Assembly (NCBI RefSeq): GCF_002807685.1 | Contig: NZ_PEAX01000004.1 | Coordinates: 348,307-412,306, forward strand | Direction: 5' to 3' | From: Neoalteromonas flava | GTDB taxonomy: Bacteria; Pseudomonadota; Gammaproteobacteria; Enterobacterales; Alteromonadaceae | DNA length: 64,000 nt | Shown here: positions 9,338 through 17,220 of the stretch, in pieces | Position numbering within the stretch: the stretch's first letter is position 1 | Layout of the letters: each line of letters begins with the position of its first letter | Notes under the pieces: model-generated | Told to the model about the DNA's origin: nothing | What the model saw: only the letters and a program-made list of their open reading frames with translations | Database searches by the model: none | Program-made: the position numbers and the translations under genes

Positions 9338-9725
9338 AATCGTTTCCTTGAAAATAGTGCGCAGTATCCCTGCTGGTTAAATTATAGTCAGCTTGGGTGG
9401 TTTTGGATTTGTTTTTTTTATATTTATTGTGGCAAATCAACTCAAACCGTAAACCACGAAATCCAAGAACCAAGAACCAAGAACCAAGAAACAAACCACA
9501 AACGTAAATTCGCTAGATTTCCATCTCTAACGCGGAGTCAGAAAATTCGTAGCTCGAAACCCAAGAACCAGCTTACGCTTGAGTCAATAACATAAATCAC
9601 ATCGATAGAGTTCATAAATGGGGGGGAATTTGTTTTGACGTGGCTTAATTACTAATGAGTATGGACGGGATTGAACGCACTGCGAAAAGGCAGTACTTGG
9701 TATGGCCAAATGACTACCTTCAGCC
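9338..9725. other. Intergenic region with no gene found
   Basis: These 388 bases hold the upstream region of the zinc-ribbon gene, a short tandem repeat (described separately) and a run of seven G at about 9621-9627. The only open frame overlapping it reads the CCAAGAA repeat as a low-complexity peptide and is not credible. No RNA gene is recognised. Confidence 0.6.
9463..9490. repeat. Tandem heptamer repeat, four copies of CCAAGAA
   Basis: Four perfect head-to-tail copies of CCAAGAA occupy 9463-9490, followed by a degenerate AACAAACCA tail. A fifth isolated copy sits at 9561-9567 in a similar context (AAACCCAAGAACCAG). On the minus strand the unit reads TTCTTGG. The copy number could vary between strains by slippage. 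It lies about 125-155 bases upstream of the zinc-ribbon gene start. Confidence 0.85.
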
Positions 9726-10142
9726 TTATTTCTGGCAGTCGTCAGATGCAGCTACTTCGTACAGTTCTAATGGCAAATCATCGGGATCACGGAAAAAAGT
9801 AAACTTTTGATTGGTATAGGGATCGACTCTCACTTCTTCAACAGCGACGCCATGTTCAAGTAGGTTTTCAATAGCACTTTGGATATTCTCAGTGGCAAAT
9901 GCGAGATGCCTGAGCCCCTGTGCTTCCGGAGATGAGGGGCGTGGGGGCGGATTAGGGAAGGAAAATAATTCAATCTGGCCACCACCGGGTAGGGCCAGAT
10001 CTAACTTGTAGGAATTGCGTTCAGCGCGATAATTCTCAGCCAGTACTTTGCAACCGACGACATTGCAATAAAAGGCTTTCGAGCGCGCATAGTCACTGCA
10101 AATAATCGCTACGTGATGAATACCCGAAATCATGTTAGGCAT
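9726..10142 (-). CDS. gloA2: VOC-family glyoxalase-like protein, YaeR/GloA2 type
   Basis: A 138-residue vicinal-oxygen-chelate protein. It matches the YaeR/GloA2 group through IHHVAIICSDYARSKAFY, SYKLDLALPGGGQIELF, the proline-rich SFPNPPPRPSSPEA stretch and GLRHLAFAT. The family is related to glyoxalase I, and metal-binding His and Glu positions are present (IHHV, IELF, LRHL, LELYE). Its ATG overlaps the stop of the upstream amylase gene (TAATG on the minus strand), so the two are translationally coupled. The true substrate is not established; methylglyoxal detoxification is only a possibility. Confidence 0.88.
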   Translation of the reverse strand: MPNMISGIHHVAIICSDYARSKAFYCNVVGCKVLAENYRAERNSYKLDLALPGGGQIELFSFPNPPPRPSSPEAQGLRHLAFATENIQSAIENLLEHGVAVEEVRVDPYTNQKFTFFRDPDDLPLELYEVAASDDCQK

Positions 10143-12259
10143 TATTGGGTAACTGCCAAAATATCTGGATTGAGGGTAAATTGCCGGCGAACTTCTTGGC
10201 CATCTGTTGACTCTGCAACGACTTCTATGGCGGTTATATTCTGCAAACGCGGTGGGGGAATAATGGCTGAAAAAGTCGCAGTATAGTCTGTCGCCAATTC
10301 GATGGTATTGCCCTCTTTATCAATTCCATAGGTCGTTACTTTAATGCCGGCCAACTCAGTTTCCTGCTCCAGAGTTACTGCATATTCAAACTTAACCCGC
10401 TCATTGTCTACGCGTTGGCTAACTAGTTCTAACGCTGTCGGGATTGCGGAAGGCAAGCTCTGGGTACCGCGGTAGAGGGCATACGAAAAGGGTGAAATTG
10501 TAAGCGTTAGTCGGTTGTCGGCTTGCTGTTTGTCGTAAGCAGGAACGACTGCATTGTAGTGAGAGTAAGCATGCACACTCACGTTTACGGTTTCGGAATT
10601 TGGATTAAACACGGCAACATACTCTTCTAGGGTATCTGGGTGAACCCGAGAAAATGCGAGAATACGTTTCGGATCAAAGTCACCGGCTACTTCAACCTCA
10701 CGTAATTGCTGATAACCATAGCGCAGCGTATCGTGTTGTAAGCGTAATTTGGCTAAATGACTTAAACCAATATACAGCGGGTGGCTTTGGTCAAAATTTT
10801 CGTCGGCGGTGGTGGCGTCAGTGCCTATCAGATCGTTGTCATTGTAGCTTGCAACTTGTGAAGCAAACATATTTTCGCGTGCATCCACATCTCCAGCGTC
10901 TCCGGTGAAGCCTTGTTCATCACCGTAGTAAATCACGGGCACGCCGCGGGATAAGTACATAAACGCATGGGCTAATTGATTGCGTTGCAGCTGCTCCGCT
11001 TCGGGTGCATCAGGTTGAGCCTGCTGAATGAACATTCCAACCCGCCCCATATCGTGGTTACCCAGAAAATTCATCAGTTGGGTTGCATCACTGTCGGCGT
11101 CATTATAGTAGTCGTCATTCTGAATCAGTCTGGCGAGGCTATCCAGAGGCTGATCTTTGAAAAAGAAATCCGCAGTCGCGTACTGAATACCAAAATCTAA
11201 CACGGAAGGCATGTTTCCGAGGGTCGTGTAGCGGCTAAGTACAGCTGGGTTGCCATCGTAAACTTCACCAAAAATGTAAAAGTGTTCGATGCCTTGTGCT
11301 TTGGCATGCGCCATGATCGCGGGAGAAAACGCTTCCCAAAACGATAAATCCACATGTTTTACCGTGTCGATGCGAAAACCATCAGGTTTAAATTCACTGA
11401 TAATATTCTTGTAGATATCGATCATACCTTGCACGACAAACGGGTCTGAGGTGCGTAAGTCATCTAAGCCGACAAAATCGCCATTCAATGCACTTTCGCC
11501 TTGCCAAAAGCTATCCCCTTGGTTGTGATAATACTTAGGATCGTTTAACCAAGCAGGAGTTTTGGCATTCTCAAGTCCTGCAGGGATGAACGTCGTGTAT
11601 GTATCCCCCGCGGCTAACTGCTCAGTGCTTTTATATTCACAACCCGACAGTCCTTCTTTAAAGCTGCCATCTGCATTGTGGCATTCAGTAAAACGGATCA
11701 CGTCAGCAGTATGGTTGGTAATAATATCAAAAAAGATTTTCATGCCGCGAGCATGAGCTGCACTGATCAAGCTCTTAAGATCATCATTACTGCCAAAGTG
11801 TGGGTCAATTTGTGTAAAGTCGAGGATCCAATATCCATGATGAGCGAATCCGGTATTCTGAATGGCTTGGTTGCGTAAAATTGGTGTCATCCAAATCGCG
11901 GTAACGCCGAGATTCTGTAAATAATCGAGCTTTGCTTCAATGCCTTGCATGTCACCACCATGAAACGCCCACTTGGAAGTGACATCAAGTCCGCCAGCTG
12001 ATATCGGTTGCGTCTTCGAACCATTATCATTGTCTGGGTTGGCATTATTGAATCTATCGGGCAAGACAAAATAGAAAACATCGTCCCGTACATCACGAAC
12101 TGGAGATTCGTACACTACTGGTTGAGCAGCTAACGCTGGTTCGGCGCTACGGGGTGAGTCTTTGGAGGATGTGTTTGCTGACGTGTCAGGAGCTTTCTCA
12201 CAACCTGCCAATAGCGCTGAAATCGATAAAAGTAGAACGGATAGTCTTATATTTTTCAT
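10142..12259 (-). CDS. GH13 alpha-amylase-family lipoprotein
   Basis: Glycoside hydrolase family 13 enzyme of 705 residues with a lipoprotein signal (LSISALLAGC, acylated Cys20), so probably attached to the outer membrane or facing the periplasm. The (beta/alpha)8 barrel spans about residues 60-520 and retains the catalytic set: nucleophile Asp298 in DGFRIDTVKH, acid/base Glu332 in IFGEVYDG, and the transition-state Asp403 in LGNHDMGR. The region FFDIITNHT is conserved block I. A beta-rich C-terminal part follows. It would cleave alpha-1,4 glucans or maltooligosaccharides. Alpha-amylase and neopullulanase-like activities cannot be separated from sequence alone. It is co-transcribed with the downstream gloA2-type gene. 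Confidence 0.9.
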   Translation of the reverse strand: MKNIRLSVLLLSISALLAGCEKAPDTSANTSSKDSPRSAEPALAAQPVVYESPVRDVRDDVFYFVLPDRFNNANPDNDNGSKTQPISAGGLDVTSKWAFHGGDMQGIEAKLDYLQNLGVTAIWMTPILRNQAIQNTGFAHHGYWILDFTQIDPHFGSNDDLKSLISAAHARGMKIFFDIITNHTADVIRFTECHNADGSFKEGLSGCEYKSTEQLAAGDTYTTFIPAGLENAKTPAWLNDPKYYHNQGDSFWQGESALNGDFVGLDDLRTSDPFVVQGMIDIYKNIISEFKPDGFRIDTVKHVDLSFWEAFSPAIMAHAKAQGIEHFYIFGEVYDGNPAVLSRYTTLGNMPSVLDFGIQYATADFFFKDQPLDSLARLIQNDDYYNDADSDATQLMNFLGNHDMGRVGMFIQQAQPDAPEAEQLQRNQLAHAFMYLSRGVPVIYYGDEQGFTGDAGDVDARENMFASQVASYNDNDLIGTDATTADENFDQSHPLYIGLSHLAKLRLQHDTLRYGYQQLREVEVAGDFDPKRILAFSRVHPDTLEEYVAVFNPNSETVNVSVHAYSHYNAVVPAYDKQQADNRLTLTISPFSYALYRGTQSLPSAIPTALELVSQRVDNERVKFEYAVTLEQETELAGIKVTTYGIDKEGNTIELATDYTATFSAIIPPPRLQNITAIEVVAESTDGQEVRRQFTLNPDILAVTQ

Positions 12260-12274
12260 TTGATTTTCCTAAGC

Positions 12275-13252
12275 TTACGGAACTTCCTGACCACGTGATT
12301 CTTGATATAACGCATACCAATCTTCGCGACTAAGACGAATATTAACGGCCTCAGCACATGCGCGAATGCGCGCTAGATTGGTTGTCCCTATAATCGGCTG
12401 GATTGCATTCGGTAAACGCATCAACCAAGCCAACACAATGGCTTCAGGTGAGCATTCGTATTTCTCTCCAAGGGCTTTTATCTTTGCTGCTGCCGCTCGC
12501 TGACTAGTGTTTTGTGCTCGTTCTTCTGAACTCAGTTTACCTTGGGCCAAACTCCCCCATGCTTGCATCTGTAGGTTGTTCTCGGTGCAATAGGTTAAAA
12601 GATGGCTGTCGAAGCTGTTGTCTCTGGCACTTGTACTTCCGGTGGTTAAACTTTCCTCTAACCAATCGCACTGTAATAGGCTCATTTCGATTTGATTCGC
12701 GACAATGGGTAAATCCAGATACTTTTGCATAAAACTGATTTGCGCACTTTGCATATTGGACACACCGATTTGCTTTATTTTGCCTATTGAAATGAGCTTG
12801 CGCAGGATCTCAGTCGTTTCAACGACATCCATCAAAGGGTCGGGGCGATGAAGTAAAAGAACGTCGAGCTGCTCGATATTTAATCGGCGTAAAATACCGT
12901 CTACAGATTGCTCTATCCAGGTGGCAGAAAAGTCGTAACGTTTTGGGCCCTTTTCATCAGCAAAGCGGATCCCACATTTACTCTGAATGACCATCTGATC
13001 ACGCAGTTCAGGTGCCCGCTTCAGACACTCGCCGAAGGCTATTTCGGCTTTACCAAAGGTATAGATATCGGCGTGGTCAAAAACCGTTATCCCTTCCTCT
13101 AGGGCAGCTTCAATGACTGCTTGGGTATGCTTAATGTCATTTGTCGAAACCGGGTCGGTATTCCAACCGCCGCCCAGCCCCATGCAGCCGTAGATCAGTT
13201 GGCTCGCACGCGGAAAAGAAGTCTGTATGGGTAAAGATGTATGTGCTTTCAT
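12275..13252 (-). CDS. Aldo/keto reductase, YdhF-like
   Basis: NADPH-dependent aldo-keto reductase of 325 residues. The tetrad is visible: Asp and Tyr in FDHADIYTFGKAE, Lys in VIQSKCG and His in LLLHRPDPL. The C-terminal QPIIGTTNLARIR cofactor block is present. The overall pattern (GCMGLGGGWN at the start, an insert around SLLQCDWLEES) matches the YdhF oxidoreductases. It lies 15 bases upstream of the amylase gene on the same strand, and likely belongs to one unit: aldo-keto reductase, amylase, gloA2. The physiological carbonyl substrate is unknown. Confidence 0.88.
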   Translation of the reverse strand: MKAHTSLPIQTSFPRASQLIYGCMGLGGGWNTDPVSTNDIKHTQAVIEAALEEGITVFDHADIYTFGKAEIAFGECLKRAPELRDQMVIQSKCGIRFADEKGPKRYDFSATWIEQSVDGILRRLNIEQLDVLLLHRPDPLMDVVETTEILRKLISIGKIKQIGVSNMQSAQISFMQKYLDLPIVANQIEMSLLQCDWLEESLTTGSTSARDNSFDSHLLTYCTENNLQMQAWGSLAQGKLSSEERAQNTSQRAAAAKIKALGEKYECSPEAIVLAWLMRLPNAIQPIIGTTNLARIRACAEAVNIRLSREDWYALYQESRGQEVP

Positions 13253-13341
13253 CGTGTTAGCTTAATCAATTTATCGCGTAAATGCGTATGAATACGTTTG
13301 TAGCCTATTGTGACAGAGTTACACAATAAAGCGGGGATAAA

Positions 13342-13890
13342 TTGATGAATTCAACGCAGAATACTTACCATGCTGGTTTAGCTTCCGTATTGTTTGCGCT
13401 TGCTCTTGCTCTGCTTAGCGGATGCACCGCTATACCCAGTGGTGTTAAGCCAGTAAATGACTTTGACGTTGAGCGCTATCTCGGCCAGTGGTATGAAATC
13501 GCTCGTTTTGACCATTCCTTTGAACGTGGCTTGAGCAAGGTTACCGCCCAGTACACTCGTCGCGAAGATGGCGGAATTGATGTGACTAATCGCGGATTTG
13601 ATGGTGCCAGCAAAACATGGGAAGAAGCGAAGGGGCGCGCTTATTTTGTTGATTCACCGACGGTAGGACATCTGAAAGTGTCATTTTTCGGTCCGTTTTA
13701 TGCCAGCTATGTGATCATGGCTTTGGATAAAGATGGCTATCAATATTCTTTGGTCACAGGCCCAAACCGAGATTATTTGTGGATCCTCGCAAGAGCGCCA
13801 AGTCTCTCTGCCGAAATGACCAATCAATTGATTACGTATGCGGAACAGCAGGGGTATGACACCAGTAGGCTGATTTGGGTACAACAATAA
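13342..13890 (+). CDS. blc: Outer-membrane lipocalin Blc
   Basis: Bacterial lipocalin of 182 residues. The lipoprotein signal ends in LALLSGC. The mature part opens with the lipocalin motif GQWYEIARFDHSFERGL and keeps the second structurally conserved region (YVIMALDKDGYQYSLVTGPNRDYLWILARAP). Blc proteins bind lysophospholipids or fatty acids and are anchored in the outer membrane. The start with two Met codons (13342, 13345) is ambiguous by one residue. It reads away from the aldo-keto reductase across an 89-base spacer that should hold both promoters. Confidence 0.93.
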   Translation: MMNSTQNTYHAGLASVLFALALALLSGCTAIPSGVKPVNDFDVERYLGQWYEIARFDHSFERGLSKVTAQYTRREDGGIDVTNRGFDGASKTWEEAKGRAYFVDSPTVGHLKVSFFGPFYASYVIMALDKDGYQYSLVTGPNRDYLWILARAPSLSAEMTNQLITYAEQQGYDTSRLIWVQQ

Positions 13891-14015
13891 TTGACCTAGC
13901 ATAGCGATAGCATTGTTGTTTAAATGGGGCTATTCTTTGCTCAGTGACAACTGTTCTCTCGAAGAGTAGTCCCAATAGTATGGAGGCTTTCCTTTTTCGT
14001 GTAGTGGAGGATGGT

Positions 14016-15296
14016 GTGCGCCATAAAACTGAAATAAATCTCGTTAAAACACTGCTTATTATCAGTGTCTCTCTGTTTGTAACGCCGTCCATATTTGCCG
14101 ACGCTGTCAATCAGCGCTACTCAATCAACTTTGCCCCGAACCCGTCTTCGGTCGCACAGCTCGAGTTCTATCATATTTTGGTCAGTCGCTTCGAACGCCA
14201 ATACCCACAAGTCGATGTGCATATTAATTCGCAAATGATGGAATCTCATAAACAGCGAGTAGCAGATTTTAACCAAGGTAACACGCAAGATATTGATGTG
14301 ATGTTAGCTTTTGCTGGTACTCAGCTCGAATCATTGATCCGCAGTGGGCATATTGCTGCCATAGATGAGGTTTGGTTTAAACACGATCTCGATAATGTAT
14401 TTCCATATTCCACTAAACAAATGGTTAGCATTGAGGGTCAACCGTTTGCAATTCCACTGGCTTACTATCAATGGGGCTTTTATTACCGCAAGTCATTTTT
14501 TCAGCGTTGGGGCTTATCGGAACCTGAGAATTGGGAACAATTCCTAGCGACAATTAAGCAGCTAGCTACAGTGGTTGATAGCCCTCTTAATTTTAGTGGA
14601 GCAAACCCATGGACAACACTTGCTTGGTTTGATTATCTGTCACTACGCCTTTTGGGGCGAGAATATTATTTAGAGCTAATGGCGGGTTCGCGAAGCTTCA
14701 ATACTCCAGAGGTCGCAAATGTTTTTGAGCACTGGCAACAACTGATCCAAGCAGGAGCGTTCGATCCAGTTCATAAAGGACTGAGTTGGCAACAGTCTTT
14801 GCCTTTCTTTTACCGTGGTAAAACCGCTTTGATGTTACAAGGGAATTTCTTTTTGGCAGATGCGCCAGAGAGCCTATTAAGCGATATTGGTTTTTTCCCC
14901 TTCCCGCGCATGAGAGTTGACATGCCAAACTATGAAATAGCACCGATGGATACGGTCGTTATGGCTTCGCACGCAAAAGACAAGCCATTCGTAAAGGAGT
15001 TTTTAGTGTTCTTGTCGCTGCACGAAACGCAAACCTTTTTCTCTGAATACGTTGATGTGATTTCTCCGCGCAGTGATTATCAACCTAACAACAACTACTT
15101 ACTACAGGTGGGCGCAGAATTATTGCATAACGCTGATGGGCTCGTGCAATACTTTGACCGGGAAACAGACCCTGAATTTACTCGTATTGCAGGAGAGACT
15201 TTTGTGACATTTATGAGTGGAGAAATCACGGTTGAGATGGTACTAACTAAACTCGAAAGTGCCCGGCAGATGTATTTGCTTAAACCTTCCTCTTAG
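14016..15296 (+). CDS. Extracellular solute-binding protein, ABC sugar type
   Basis: Family 1 periplasmic binding protein. The frame is open from 13944, but I chose GTG at 14016 because GGAGG lies 5 bases upstream and it gives a proper signal peptide (RHKTEINLVK, then a hydrophobic segment ending in FADA). Features are the N-terminal FNQGNTQDIDVMLAF hinge area, PFAIPLAYYQWGFYYRK, the PENWEQFLATIKQLA segment, and GKTALMLQGNFFLAD. These resemble sugar or glycerol-3-phosphate binding proteins. No ABC permease or ATPase genes flank it, which is unusual for a transporter subunit. A role as an orphan or sensor-linked binding protein is possible. The ligand is unknown. Confidence 0.8.
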   Translation: MRHKTEINLVKTLLIISVSLFVTPSIFADAVNQRYSINFAPNPSSVAQLEFYHILVSRFERQYPQVDVHINSQMMESHKQRVADFNQGNTQDIDVMLAFAGTQLESLIRSGHIAAIDEVWFKHDLDNVFPYSTKQMVSIEGQPFAIPLAYYQWGFYYRKSFFQRWGLSEPENWEQFLATIKQLATVVDSPLNFSGANPWTTLAWFDYLSLRLLGREYYLELMAGSRSFNTPEVANVFEHWQQLIQAGAFDPVHKGLSWQQSLPFFYRGKTALMLQGNFFLADAPESLLSDIGFFPFPRMRVDMPNYEIAPMDTVVMASHAKDKPFVKEFLVFLSLHETQTFFSEYVDVISPRSDYQPNNNYLLQVGAELLHNADGLVQYFDRETDPEFTRIAGETFVTFMSGEITVEMVLTKLESARQMYLLKPSS

Positions 15297-15304
15297 TCAG
15301 AATT

Positions 15305-15328
15305 ACGCTGGCAACAGTCTGCCAGCGT
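15305..15328. terminator. Hairpin between convergent genes
   Basis: A perfect 9-bp stem (ACGCTGGCA with TGCCAGCGT) with a 6-base loop lies between the solute-binding gene and the convergent membrane-protein gene. It lacks a clear T-run on either side, so it may act as a weak bidirectional terminator or protect mRNA ends. Confidence 0.5.
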
Positions 15329-15340
15329 GGCTATCTTCCG

Positions 15341-15799
15341 TTAGGATGTCGCGGTATCCGTTATGGGCTGACCGCGCCCGCCATTGACCTTATGTTTCGC
15401 TATAGCCAACCACGCACCGAATAAACACACTGGCAGTGGCATAATGAGTTTTGCTACTTGCTGCAGTAGGTGATGTTCGGGATTTAGCACAATGCTAAGT
15501 GCGCCATAAAGGGTAAGTCCAATAGCAAAGTAACAGGCGTGCTTGTATCCGTATGCGCCGGTTTTAACTGTAATTGCATAGGCACAGCCAAGCGCAGTAA
15601 GGCTGCCAATCATGGCGGTACCGATGGTAATTAATCCAGAGTTTGCCGCCAGCGTCTGCAGTTCAGATGTTGTGTATTGATCGAGCGGGATACCTGTCTG
15701 CCAATACAGAGTTAGCAAGATAGCTAAGGTTGCAGAGATAAGAATATACAAACCAAAGGCAACAGCTAGGTTTTTAATCTTAAGTGGTTGTTTGTTCAT
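15341..15799 (-). CDS. Small membrane protein of unknown function
   Basis: A 152-residue hydrophobic protein with four likely membrane segments: about residues 10-32, 55-78, 85-108 and 115-138. The N-terminus (MNKQPLKIKN) is basic and cytoplasmic. The C-terminal tail is hydrophilic. I do not recognise a characterised family. It follows the XRE-type regulator gene by 50 bases on the same strand and is probably co-transcribed with it, so the two may form a regulator/membrane pair. No catalytic motif is seen. Confidence 0.6.
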   Translation of the reverse strand: MNKQPLKIKNLAVAFGLYILISATLAILLTLYWQTGIPLDQYTTSELQTLAANSGLITIGTAMIGSLTALGCAYAITVKTGAYGYKHACYFAIGLTLYGALSIVLNPEHHLLQQVAKLIMPLPVCLFGAWLAIAKHKVNGGRGQPITDTATS

Positions 15800-15849
15800 C
15801 TATAGAGTCCTTTTTGCATCAAACGGTACTTGAGACCAGTTTGAAGGGG

Positions 15850-16389
15850 TTAAAAAATAGATGAGCCAAGCTGATATTTTTTCTGAGTACGCAGGTATGT
15901 CAGTAAAAAAATAACGGCAGAAATGATCAACACAATAGACAGGCTATTCTTCAACAACTGAAAGGTTTCGTGATCGATTTTCTGCATATCGAATGCGGAA
16001 AATATCCCGTAAAAACCAAACAAGTGGCTAACAAAAACAACAGCAAAGCCAATGTATAATTGCTTCACCGCTTGTTTGCCCTGTTGACGAAGCCGTATGT
16101 TATCTTTGCTTTCGCTATAGGTTTCGTGCTGACCCTCTTGGAGTTGTTCTGCGCTAGCTGAAGTTTCTTCGCCCATTTCCATTAACGCGGTATCTTCTAA
16201 CAGTCCTTGAATATCAATATCAAAGACGGCGCACAGGCATTTTATGCTCTCTTGCGATGCAACGGCCTTGGCTTCAATTCTTTGCACTGTTCTTAGACTT
16301 AACCCTGATAAATCAGCGAGTTGCTGCTGTGACCAGCATTTGCTCTCGCGGAGTTGTTTAAGTTTGTTAGCGTTAATTTTCAATAGCAC
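15850..16389 (-). CDS. XRE-family regulator fused to a two-helix membrane domain
   Basis: A 179-residue protein. Residues of about 5-62 form a Cro/CI helix-turn-helix (KLKQLRESKCWSQQQLADLSGLSLRTVQRIEAK). A charged linker follows. Two hydrophobic segments around 113-135 and 148-165 would place the protein in the inner membrane. Membrane-tethered XRE regulators are common in Alteromonadales and Shewanella-like genomes and often precede a membrane protein gene, as here. The inducer and targets are unknown. A GGAGACTC ribosome-binding region lies before the ATG. Confidence 0.78.
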   Translation of the reverse strand: MLLKINANKLKQLRESKCWSQQQLADLSGLSLRTVQRIEAKAVASQESIKCLCAVFDIDIQGLLEDTALMEMGEETSASAEQLQEGQHETYSESKDNIRLRQQGKQAVKQLYIGFAVVFVSHLFGFYGIFSAFDMQKIDHETFQLLKNSLSIVLIISAVIFLLTYLRTQKKYQLGSSIF

Positions 16390-16713
16390 GAATGAGTCTC
16401 CTCGTTGGCTCAGTGTTAAACTAACAAGAAAACCCTATCTCCTTTACGAAACGACAGCGTTAGCGTTACGTTACCAATAAGACACTGGCTGTCAACGCCT
16501 TATTTTATAAAGCATTATCTTGAGGTGGTCACTGCGTCGCTGCAATAGAACAAGAGAAGTTAGCTCATCGGAAGCAGCGATAATCTTTGCATTTGTACAG
16601 AAAAATAAGCCTCAATAATGAAATAACTCTGTGACTTGGCAGGTCTGTGTAATCTGTTACTCTAATGCAGTGGTTATTTTTCAATCACTATTTAACACGG
16701 ATTGCGCTTACCC
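16390..16713. other. Intergenic region, probable divergent promoter zone
   Basis: These 324 bases separate the XRE regulator from the DinB-like gene. Near 16455-16475 there is a short direct repeat (GCGTTA twice, then CGTTA) that could be an operator for the XRE protein; this is a guess from position. No RNA gene or further open frame is supported. Confidence 0.5.
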
Positions 16714-17220
16714 ATGCTGAAAAGCCATACAGAAGTCCTTGAGCAAGCACTTGAGATAATATCAACCATGACAGTTGAAGAGTATCAGCAGGTTCTTTCG
16801 CCGCATTTTAGCGGTTCGATTGGACAACATATCAGGCATATTATCGATCATTATCTGGCGCTTGAGCAGGGCGCATTGCTCGGGCATGTAGACTACAATC
16901 AGCGCCATCGAGCAAGTAATATTGAAAGATGTAAGCAGGAGGCAACGGCAGCGATTCAGGCAATAGTGACATGGTTGCATGGATTGGAACCAAGTGCTTT
17001 AGGTCGTCAGATTGTGATTGAAAGCGAAGTCTCCGTAATTGGAACACAAAGCGAACAGGGGGTGTCGACATTGGGTCGAGAAATCATGTTTGTTTCCAGC
17101 CATGCCATCCATCACTATTCATTGATTGCTATCATTCGTTCTTTGCAAGGCGGAGTGGTTCCTGAATTATTTGGCTATGCACCCGCAACCATTAGCTACA
17201 TCAATCATCGCGAAACATAA
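16714..17220 (+). CDS. DinB-like four-helix protein
   Basis: A protein of about 168 residues from ATG 16714; a TTG four codons upstream is an alternative start. The pattern of helices and His residues (HIRHIIDHYLALEQG near residue 38 and SSHAIHHYSLIAIIR near residue 135) matches the DinB/YfiT-like metal-binding bundle. Proteins of this fold can be thiol transferases or metal-dependent hydrolases, but most are uncharacterised. The 3' end overlaps the convergent acyltransferase gene by 16 bases. No thiol partner gene is near, so no function is assigned. Confidence 0.7.
   Translation: MLKSHTEVLEQALEIISTMTVEEYQQVLSPHFSGSIGQHIRHIIDHYLALEQGALLGHVDYNQRHRASNIERCKQEATAAIQAIVTWLHGLEPSALGRQIVIESEVSVIGTQSEQGVSTLGREIMFVSSHAIHHYSLIAIIRSLQGGVVPELFGYAPATISYINHRET

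Noticed and set aside
9282..9494. A minus-strand frame reading the heptamer repeat
   Set aside because: It is low-complexity and overlaps the better-supported zinc-ribbon gene.
9463..9567. A CRISPR-like array
   Set aside because: The unit is 7 bases without spacers, and no cas gene is in the window.
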